This document shows positions 49,601 to 60,865 of a DNA stretch of 64,000 bases, in pieces. Within the stretch, counting starts at the first letter, position 1; every line of letters starts with the position of its first letter. Source of the DNA: Cristatella mucedo. Lineage: Eukaryota; Bryozoa; Phylactolaemata; Cristatellidae. Location of the stretch: NCBI GenBank assembly GCA_009760855.2, contig WPIO01000071.1:1404001-1468000 (forward strand), in the 5' to 3' direction. Below the pieces are notes generated by a model. The model was not told the DNA's origin. It saw only the letters and a list, made by a program, of their open reading frames with translations, and ran no database searches. Made by a program: the position numbers and the translations under genes.

Positions 49601-52600
49601 AAAGTCGGTTGACTCAAGAGCCTCATTTGTAAAGCAGCGTCCGGGCGCTTAGCAGATGTCGTCTGCTGCCTGGCGGTGAGCCTTGGTAATGACATGTGCC
49701 AGAAACCGAGGCGCAGGAGCCGCAAGAGCTTGCAGTGCCTAACGCAAGATCGCTGCTGCCTGCTGCAGCCCTCGAACCATCGACCGCCATGGACTGGCTG
49801 TGCTGCCAGGCTGCCCTGCAGCCTGGCAGCACGTGACTATCGGGCTAAGAGGGATGTCGTCAAGAGAGAAGCTGCCAAGTTGCATGCATGGCAGCAAATT
49901 GTTATAGATGCCAGCGGAATCGCCATGAGTAGTGCCCAATGGCAGATCTTAGTCGTGTGAGTTGAGTTTCTGAACTGGCACACGGGTTGGCCACTTGTGT
50001 CTGTTCTGCCGGTGATGCATAGATAATGACACTCCGACTCTAGAGTGGCAATGACAATGTGGCACTGTGGAGGCATTGACACTTGGTTTTAAGAAAGATA
50101 CTGAAATGAAATTCCGGAAACAGGGAAATGAAGACACTATAGCACTGGAAATAAGTCTACACTATAACATATAAAATGAATTCCTGCTTTTTCAGAATGC
50201 CTGCTACGACACAGAAACAGATTATTTAATATGTAAGCCTATCAGTCTCTCAAGTAAATTTGTCTTAAAAGTAGTTGTGGTCTTCCGCAGACCACTATTT
50301 TTAGTCAAAATGCTTTCTTGGTTTGTAAAATACGAAAAAGAACGTAGTCACTGGGACGATAGCTCCGAGAAACCTTTCGCCACGTGGCTCTTCGCAGTCG
50401 GTACTCAAACGGCCACCAATGTAATAGGTCAACCGGTTAAGGCTTCGTCAAGCCTGACTTACCGCTTCGTGCCTGAATCTCAGCTGCCAATGCACCGGTC
50501 CGGAGGGCGAGGCCGGAGACGGCGTTTCCAGTTCGGCTCGCGACGATTTGGCAATAATCTAACTCAATCATCCCACGAACACTGGCTGAGCCAACCTTGT
50601 CCTCGGCTCCAAATCCCGAGGCGGATCCAATCCGATCGAAGCTCCCCTGGTCAGTGCACATTGCCATTGTCCTATAAGGGTTTTGCTTGAAGAGCCGCAA
50701 GGGTTTCGCAACGACGCCGGGGACACGAGGCGACGCAGGGGAGGAGGGAGCTCACGTGGGCGCCTAGCGAGCTCCAAGCTTCGCCCTTAAAATGTCGACC
50801 GCATCCGCTCTCGCGCCCTCTTATTGTCTCGTGGCTGACGGGCAGGATCGATGCTTTCCGCTGGACAGCCAGGCGATCGATGGCGATCGATGCTCGCAGC
50901 TGGACAGCGAGCCAGCGCCTCGGGCTTTACTTCGAGTTAAAGGGCGGCAAGGTCAAGGTGAAACTGGTAGTAGACTGCTTTTCGTCCAACCTTACTTGAC
51001 TGTTCGAGCTTGATAGTGAGGGCCGCATTTCGGACGTATTGAACATTTCGGGATGATCAATAGCTATGAGAGTAAAGGACTGAACAGTGGCCCTAGCTTA
51101 GACATTTGCCTTATTTGCGCGGGTTCTGAAATGATTTATAGTCTGTCGCGCATCGGGGCCTGCCAGTTAGAACTGTTGCACCGGGTGTTTCTCAGGTCAA
51201 GTTCTGACGATAATTTCTTATAGGGATGGTCCTGGTTTCGACACCACCTACTACTCGCTCTAACCGTGCTCGCTGTAATTGCCGGGGTTCTCATCGGCTG
51301 CCTCCTCAGTCTGTACGCCAAGGTCGACGAGTACACAGTCATGCTCATTCGTTTCCCGGGAGAGATCCTTCTGCGCATGCTGAAGATGCTCATCCTGCCC
51401 TTGTTTGTGAGCAGCCTCGTCGCCGGTAAGCGAAGTCTGTCTTGTCGCCTTGGCAGCAGCAAGTTGGCGTGCATGCTTGCCTGACCGTGTTGCTTCTGAA
51501 TGCTGTCATCCTGTCTTGCGCTGTGTTGTGCGAAACCGATCTACTGTGCACGTGTTTGCCGGACTATCGCCTGCAAAAGCGGTCACTATGGTATGCACCA
51601 AGTTGTTCAGCACCAAGCTAGTGAAAATTGTGCCCTATCTTTGCTGATTTAACAGCCTCATTTTTAAAGCGGCGTAAGAGCCTTATCGGTAAAGGATCGC
51701 CTAGCTGCAGGATTCGAACCCACCAAGTCGCTCGTGATGAGCGAGCACCTTGCCTCCTGGGGTATCACGGCCCTCGGCTAACTGTAGAGAAAGAGAATTT
51801 CTCGTCAATGTGCGATGCTTGTGTCGACGCAGGAGCGTGAGGCGTCTTTCCTTTAGACTCGAGTCTTGCAGCTTCCAATTCACCTTGCGATGCAAAGGCA
51901 AGAACTGCTGATATATTTATATGTTACCTAGAAGCGTGATAAGATGTAGTTGGTTGGATTTTTTATGTTTTTTTTTAAATTTAAGTAATTAAAATTAGTA
52001 ATAGCACGAGAAAAAATGGAAACCCACACCACTGATCCTATTGTGGCTTTGACGCGGGCTGCTTAAAATTTAAAGGTGTCAAAGAGCAAAAGAAAATCAC
52101 TACTTTATATGCAACCACTTGCAAAGTTAAGCTTCTTGAATTCTTTGTGGACTTCGCAACTTCTCGCATACAAGGGCTAGCTTTCCATCAAGCACACTAT
52201 CAACTTCAAGGTTCTGTCACTCACTGCTTAGGTCCCTCCACTATCTTGCTCCTACCTAGCTAACAGAAATAACTTCCTAATCAGGCATCGCCTCGCAATG
52301 CCCTGCTCATCGGACACAGGCCATTTGGCTGTGCCAATAACTCACCTCAAATTATTTTTGAGACCGTGCCATCAGTTTGAATGCTTTACAAGCCTGAAAT
52401 TTGAAACCAAATGACGTGACAATATACGCCGACTTTATGACAGTTGAGAAGATTAAGTCTCACCAGTTACTCACAGCAGTGGTTCTGTCAGAGTGAATTC
52501 TCCTTCTTCTTGTGCAAGACGCATGCGACTGCAGCGCTGGTTTGTCCCAGTGAAGGTGAAGGTGCTCGTCCCGACCGAGGTCTGGCCGAGGTCACGGGCT

Positions 52601-55600
52601 CAAGCCCCCCCTGGCGTATGTAAAGCACCTGAATAGAGATTAAGTTCCCTCAGAGCGCTTTACTTTACTAATGAATTATATATACTGTTAGGCTTACACT
52701 GTTTGTGTTCTGATCTAACCATTCTGAAGCTTTTATTCAAACATATTGAACGTGCCCAATCAGAGACACGGTTCTCATAGTGAGCTATAAGAATGTGCTT
52801 TGCAATTATTTTATGAGTATTTATGTCATCCCTGTATTTGCGTACTTCTAGCTTGCTGGCATTTAATAAACTAAATGGAAGTCAGATTCAGACATGGTCG
52901 TGCGACATGGCTGTGTGCGAAAGAATATATGTTTAGGCTAAAACTAGTGCCGATACTCCAATCCAATACACTTTAATGCATATTTTCGGTTGCATTATAT
53001 TCGCCTTTAGCCCTGCATTTAAAACATTCACTATGAAAGTAGCCTGCAGACAAATTACTCTCATTATACAGAGTCAATTTTTGTCATTTTTATGATGCAC
53101 CGTAACAGGCTGACCAATGTTGCTAGCAAATGATAAGCAGCGAGTGCGTGAACCACAAACTTGGTCTCTTGGTCGCTGCCCGGAATCGCTGTGAGCCCCT
53201 AAGAAAACCAACTCTGGCCCTTGTTTTTTGATCGCAATATACGCTTTTAAAATGCCGTTGCATTAGCAAATCGGTTATTTAGTTCATGCGTTGTGGAATT
53301 AAGGAAGTGATGCCTTTATGCAAGGAAGTCCGTTCTCCCGCCTTTATGCCAATTCTGACAGATTTATCATTTAGCGATTTTAGAAGGAAAATCACTAGCC
53401 AGCCTGCTGTTCAGTCTCCTGGGTCTTCTTCGTCGTACGGAGCCGGCCATCTAGTCCTGGTTCAAGGAATGGGAGGAAAGCACGGTCGCTTGTATGCTGC
53501 TATGTATGCTGCTATGTATGCTGCTATGTATGCTGCTTGTATGCTGCTATGTATGCTGCTATGTATGCTGCTATGTATGCTGCTTGTATGCTGCTATGTA
53601 TGCTGCTATGTATGCTGCTTGTATGCTGCTTGTATGCTTGTATGCTGCTAATACTTCTTTGCGTACGGCCACGTCTTTATATGTCAATCGGATTGCCCAC
53701 AGCTGCTAGCCCGGAGGGCCACTCCAACGGAGCGGCTGCGTGCACTCTTCACGAGTGGCTCGAGTATTGTGAGGATTGCTGCCACATCGAGACAGGTCTC
53801 ATCGATTACCTTAATGGGCCAAGTACCGGCCTTAATCCGGCCCGGCAGCAGCAGCAGTGCCCGCTTCCCACCAGATCGCCCATTCGTTGGCTAGCAGAGG
53901 AAATACTTTCGCCACGGATGCTACGGTTCGGGAGCACGTGATCAATTAGTTCTCTGACTAGTTTCGGCGACGGCGATAGACTTTCAAGGATTAAATAGTT
54001 TTCAATCGATTCCCAGTATCGCTTCAGCTTTTAAGAGGACAGCTGCACGGAGCTCCGTCGTTACGAGAGATAGTCGCTGGGTATGTGCTAAAGGCGAGAG
54101 CTAGTGTGAGCCAATACTCTCCCGCGGCACAAGGCGAGAGCTAGTGTGAGCCAATACTCTCCCGCGGCACAAGGCGAGAGCTAGTGTGAGCCAATACTCT
54201 CCCGCGGCACAAGGCGTTCGCATGAACAGGATGAAATGTCGCTAGAACCACTTTTGACGAGCTCCACTCGCTGTCGCACTGCAGCAGGAATTCTTAGGAG
54301 GAACTTCCTCAATTTAAAAATTCAATTAGATTCAACGTGCATTTACCGTCTACAAAAGTACAGCAATGGCACCTTGGCCTAGGCTGTACTCGGCTGTACT
54401 CGCCATTTCTCGGACTTTGTCTTGCTGTCCATGTCTGCCATTTTGTCTTCGATCACCTACAGAAGATACCTCCGTGCAAAAGCATAAATATGGGTGATAT
54501 AGGGACCTTTGCCCCCTTTAGCCACCTTAACCTCTTCTCGACTAATCGAAAGGCCGTGCCAAAAAAGGTTAACTGATTCAACAGCCTTATTAGTGCAGCC
54601 GCAGAATAGCCTTAGCGGCTGTCACCGTCGCTGGCAGTGGGCAATATGGGGATCATCAATTGCAAGGCTCGAACCCAAGACCTCGGTCGTGAATCGCGAG
54701 CACCCTACCCCTCGGCTAAGATTCGGGGGCCTCAGTGATTTGCCACCAGAAATGCTCATTCAGGAGTCCATTAATTGGCTGCAACTGATAATGACAGGCC
54801 TAGCATCTCTTGTGATTATTCTGGCTACGACCCTGCCTTGATCACACCGGAAAATGGTGGTTAGGCCAAGACTAGGCGGCGCTGTGCTGATGGCTGATGT
54901 GTTGCCTCATTTACTTGCCACTGCCGACTTGCCACCGGGCCCATGGCGAGTGCTAAACTTTCGCTCTGTGTTATTAGCGAGTGCTTACTTTGACAATCGC
55001 TGCCTATAAGCGATGCGCGACTGCTCGAGTTCTACGAGCTGCTCGATAGCTAATGCAGTCGCGGGCGAAGCCACGCTGCTACTCAGCTCGAGGTCCCCCG
55101 ACCGTGTGGGTTTAGCTTAAACTCTTTGCAGCCAAGGTGCTCTTAGCTTAACGATCCGCCTCCTTCTGAGCCGATCAGCTTTAAGCCTAAGCAGCCGATC
55201 CAAAAATGGACATGGCGTTTTGCTGAAGCATACTTAAACTTGGGTCGTCTAATGGGCCGACGGAAACTGCACCGTAGTAGCTGTCCGCGAGCCTCCAGGT
55301 CAGGTGTCAAGCAATCGGAAGCTGCGCTGCTCAGCTGTTTGCCTCAAACAGCCTTCGCAGATTTGCGTACTTCTGGTGGTCATTGTCGCCAGAGAAGTGT
55401 CTAGTGTAACTTCACGAGCAAGTAGGCCTTGCAGTGATTAGCGTTGAGCAATGTGTAAGTCCCAGAGGTATCCGTGGAAGGCAGATACTGTGGCAGTGAA
55501 CCTCCAGACAGACGTCCATACGAACCCGATTGCCGCCTGAGTAAAACTGTTGCTATATGATGGCCATTGCGCCGCCGATGATAAATCGTTCCGAAGAGCC

Positions 55601-57975
55601 GCTGCCGCCTCGGTCGCACAGATGCGTTCTCGGTACTCTTCCAGGACTCGCGCAGCTAAACCCCAAGTCGTCTGGTCGCATGGGTTCCAAAGCGCTGCTT
55701 TACTACCTCATGACCACGCTAAGCGCCATCGTACTCGGAATCATCTTGGTCATCGCTATACATCCCGGAAATCCCGAAATTAAGAAAATGGCCGAACGAG
55801 TCGAGCAGGACACGGTGTCGGACCGCATCGAAAGCCTCGACGCCTTCTTGGACATGCTCCGGTGAGCGGCCGCGGCCTCTGCTCGCCTGGAAGTTTGCTT
55901 GGGCGTGGTGCAGAGCAGGCGTGGCTAGTGCATACGGCGTGCTCGTGGGCAAGCAACAGCGACAGCTTGCGAAAATCTCCTGCGAAGAGCATGCCGGCTC
56001 CTTCTGCTTTGACCTCTTAACGTCCTGACCTGCTGTTGGGAGACGGTAGCGTATTGCTTTAGGTTACTCGTGAATATGGGCCAAAGGCCTGTGACAGGTT
56101 TCGCTAAGAGCTCACTCAGCACAGAGAGTGCATGTTTACTGTGCATGGATACATCGTGAATCTGTTTCTGGTTGGCATGCACATGCCGCCCAGGCCTTGA
56201 CTATGGTCAGCTCAGAGCTACTCGTTGGCTGCTCTGCTCCAAGCTGCTTGGCAACTACCCAATTTGGAGCTGATTGCAGAGTGTCGGCTGCAGCCGACAC
56301 TCTGCCGCCGACACTCCGCCCTATTTTTGGCACAAGTCACATAAATCGCATTAACTCAGCCTTGACTGCAGTGACCGCTGTCGCGCCATCCGAGGCCCGA
56401 TACTCACTGGCTGAAGAGCAGGTGGCTCACTTACAAACGAGACTAGAGAGTCCAATTCCTGAGGATGAGCTCTTCAAAAACCTTTCCAAAATTTTGATAA
56501 GTACACTATGCTCAACTAAACTTATTAGGATGTCAAGTCTAAGCTGATGGCACCCTTTAATGCCAACGTATTATGACTTTGTGGAGTTACAGACGGAGAT
56601 ACATTGCATTCCATTATTCGAAGTGGAGCCGCAGCCATTTTTCTTTTTTGACGCAATTTTTCTTTACCCGCGGCTTCACTCGGCATCACCTAATGCAGTT
56701 TCCTACTTTTCATTTTCATTGCTTTTAAAGCTGTTCTGCCGCAGGTTAATTGGAAAGTCAAAGTTATAGCCGAGATTTCAGGTTTTTCGCCGTATAATTA
56801 GGGATGCAGGTGTTATTTATCACAGTATTTAGTGGGCCCCTGCGATGCGTTCCTTATGTGCTAATGTATGCTTTCTGACACTCTCACGCTTCCACAAACC
56901 ACTCTCGCACGCTGACCCTGTGCACGTGCACCCCTAACCATGTTATTCTTGTTGTTTTCTGAGCGTGATATCAATAGCAATTCGGCCGCGTGCTCCTCTT
57001 GCAGCAGATGTAAAGTGACTAGAAAGAGATGGGAGTTCTCCGAGGGCACTACATCCAATGCATTATTGCTATTATTATTATTATTATGCTGGTAAATTGG
57101 CTATTCTCCCTCTGCCAACCTAGATAGCAACGATCTCTTTCTGCTGACGTAGTAACCAAGGTTCCCAATCTGCGGTTACCAAGGTTCCCTGTCTGCTTCC
57201 GTAGCTACTAACAGCCATCACTCTCATTTGGCGAACGTTACTCACGATCTGCCCCTGCTGACAAACGTCGCATACGCTCTACCGAGCTGACAAAGCGTTG
57301 CAATCGTCTACCCTTGAGGCTGACGAACTTCACGATCGCTCCACGCCCGCTGAACGACGTTACTAACGATCATTCTCACTGTGGTTACCTAGGCGCCAGC
57401 GTTCTTCAACCGGTTACTTGGTTACCATAGCTCTCCCTCGGCTGACTAAGTCACGACCGTTAAGCCCTCGCTGAATCGGGCGTGGGCGGTGCTTGCTCAG
57501 TCATGCCGCGCATTTTTTAAACAGCAACTAAGGGACAGCATCAATAATTCAAGTTGTCTTGAATACTTGGTTGTCAGGCTTGCTCGAACCGGCTGCTACA
57601 GCAGCCGCTGCAATAAGCCGTCGTAGCCGCAGATGCGCCAGACACGTGAGGACACTGAACATGTTTTAGGAACCTGGTACCCGAGAATCTCATTGAAACG
57701 TGCTTTGCTCAAGCGAAGACGTACTACGAGAGCCCTTCGCCACAGAAAACGCCTGCATTGAACGCCTCGGCAGCTCTTGCTCCTAATGCCAGCAGCAACG
57801 TCACCGCTGACCTCGTCACGACAGTCGCCAGTTTAACCACCAGCTTGACCGCAAGTGAGTGCCTGAGATCCTCGCGGCAGCTGCACACATATACATATAA
57901 ATATATATATATACATATATATATGTGTGTGTTTATACTTATATGTATGTACATATATATATGTGTACACTTATA

Positions 57976-58011
<36 letters not shown>

Positions 58012-60794
58012 GTTACACCTTTGGAAAGAGACCATCAATGGAAAGATAAATACTCGGACGCGAATGCTTCACACTGTCTTTTTTCCTGGGTAAATCTTCG
58101 GTCGCCGATGGCCCAAATATTAAGGAGCCTTTGTCAAAGGTTAGGGATTAATAGTAGTTCCGCTTTAGGTACCTTCAGAAATAGAAGAGCATCGAGGAAT
58201 CTCGATGATTTGAAGAGCCACCCATTTCGCTGATCTGTTTTCTGAAATTGTTACTGCGTCCCACTCCCACGTTATAGGTGCAGCGAATCAGAGTGCAAAT
58301 GCCTCCTCAGTTCTACAATCTGCTGCAATTTCTACAGCGTCCAAACCAGCGGCCAAAGTGATACGGAAACTCAGAACAGTAAGGGGAATCAACGTCATGG
58401 GTAAGCAGCAGCCACTCGACAAGTTAGGTGTCTCGTGCATGAGTCGGTGGGATTCCTTTATTTTTTCAGATGTTCTCAAGTTATTTGATGCATTTTTTCA
58501 TGAAATGTATGAGTTCTTTCGTCTCTTTGCGATGAGTTGGAGTGGAATAAGCTCACTCTTTCGCCTCTCTAGAAATACTGTCTTTTTAAAGTCTACCAGC
58601 TCGGGCCATTTTTCGGAAGCTCCAATCTTTAAGAATTAAGTGTATTGACACTCTCACGTGTAACCAACAAGTATGCGCAACTATTACCACTCGTTAAAAT
58701 GATAATAGTCTCATTGTAGGCTCATTTAGTCTCATTGTAGGCTCGCTTGTCGTCGTAACAATTGGTTCTCTCAGCTGTAAGCAAAAATATCCTTACTGCT
58801 CGATTGTGAAGTTTATTAGGCTGTATACGTCTGCAATCAGTTTTTTTTAACACAAAGTCCGATCCCTTGAATGCCATCGTCGGTTGGAATGAGATTAAGA
58901 AGGAGGGCCAGCTTTTTCGGGCAGCGAATGTTGCAGCGAATGTATTTACTCGGTCACTACCGACTGAACTGTCAAGAGCCGTCGAGAACTATTCAGACCA
59001 GCCGGATCCGGCTGAAATACCGTTTTTAAAATGCCATTAGCCTTACCCAATCCAGTGTAGTTCGTAAACGCACGTGGTGGTTTTCAATTAAGTGATAACG
59101 GCTTCATGGGGCTCGTAGGGCTAATAAACATTCCTGCAAAGCAGTTACATCTCGGTGGGCCTACTCAGGCTGCAGCAACACCTGGTCCGGTTAGAAACTT
59201 GATAAGTGGTATGCATGAGACTGTTCCAAGAAGCCAGCCAGCACTGTTATAAGCCCAAATTGACATAAGTGGTGAAGAACTAAAAAAAAATCCTAGCTGA
59301 TTAAACAGCCTCTTTTTGTATAGCGACAGAAGAGCCTTTACGGCTATCACCACCGCTTGCAGTGGCGATAAAGGATCGCCCACTGCAGGAATCGAACCCA
59401 CGACCTCGGGACCGAGGTCATGAAAGCAACCGCCTTACCTAGTGTGCCATCAAGGCTCACCGAACTAGATAATCAAGTTCAAAGTAGGAAGAAAACCCTG
59501 TGATATTTGAGCCAACTTAATTACATACATTGTGTCTAGTACTCAGAGAAGAACACCAACTTGTGCTACTATGGACGGATTAGGCTTTCACTTCTATGCA
59601 GATGACACTCAGTTATACCTTTGCTTTGATCCCTCCCAGCCTTCGAGCACCACAAATACTCTAAACTCACTAGCTGCATGCATTGATGACATCCGCACAT
59701 GGATGGCAGCAAATTTTCTAAAACTTAACGATGATAAAACTAACTTACTAGTTATGGGCAAACCCAGTGTGATCCAGAGATTGGAAAGGCTGACTCTCAA
59801 AATTGGCTCTGCCAGCATATCTCCAGTTGAATCAGCTCGAAATCTAGGTGTCATATTCCAAAGCGACCTCTCGTTAGACGACCACATCAGCTCTACAGTC
59901 AAATCTGCCTACTTTCAGCTTCATAACATCGCTAAAATTCGGGCTTGTTTAGATAAAGATACCACGTCCAAGTTGGTCCATGCATTCGTGACATCCCGTC
60001 TCGACTTCTGCAACTCACTGCTTACTGGCCTACCAGCATGTGCGATCAGGCGATTGCAGCTGGTGCAAAACTCTGCAGCTGGGCTTGTCTGTCGTGAGCG
60101 TCGCAGTCGCCACATTACTCCACTTCTCGCCGACCTGCACTGGCTACCAGTCAAGCAGCGGATTGACTTCAAGATTTTGTCCCTCACTTTTAGGTCCCTT
60201 CATTCTATGGCTCCAGCCTATCTGTCAGATATACTCCCCCATCAGGCTAAGCATCGTATCACCTGCTTTTCGGAATCCAACAGTCTAGAAATACCTCATA
60301 CAAACCTTAAATCCTCTGGAGACCGTGCATTTAGTTCATATGCTCCTAAAGCCTGGAACTCCCTCCCGACCTGCGTCAGAACATCACCTGACCTGACCAC
60401 ATTTAAAAGGAACCTAAAAACACACCTATTTAGGACAGCATTTAGTGGGTCCCTGTGATTCGTCCTTGATGTGCCTATGCGTGCTGACACTGTGCATGCT
60501 GCCACTAACCACATTTGCATGCTGACCCTGTGCATGTCACCCATAACCATATTATTCATTTCGTTTGTTTTTTAAAGCATGATTTTACTTACCATTCAAT
60601 TGCATTTCACTTTACAGCAAATGTAAAGCGCCTAGAGAGAGATTAAGTTCTCTGAGGGCGCTTTATCAAGTGAATTATTATTATTATTATTGTTGTTAAA
60701 ATGATCGCTGCATTCAATGAAGCCAAAAAGATAATATGTGAATAGTCATGAAATTATAAAACATCCGTGTATATATATATATATCGGTTTACTC

Positions 60795-60865
<71 letters not shown>

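Larger units (their letters stand above)
51426..55644 (+). other. Transporter intron 2
   Basis: 4.2 kb from GTAAGC to TCTTCCAG. It contains SINE A (51643), a LINE fragment (52190), SINE B (52534), a 12-bp minisatellite (53490), a 40-bp triplication (54091) and SINE A (54571). The remaining sequence shows nothing recognisable. Confidence 0.75.
55862..57669 (+). other. Transporter intron 3
   Basis: 1.8 kb from GTGAGC to GTTTTAG. It contains a 30-bp perfect palindrome (56276-56305), a LINE 3' fragment (56803-57088) and a degenerate repeated passage with GCTGAC and GTTAC words (about 57130-57470). Confidence 0.7.

Noticed and set aside
50277-50690. 137-codon ORF in transporter intron 1
   Set aside because: No family resemblance; the intron borders on both sides fit the transporter without it.
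59532-60458. Host gene inside the transporter intron
   Set aside because: It carries the YADD and C-terminal motifs of a non-LTR retrotransposon and has several broken sister copies in the window.
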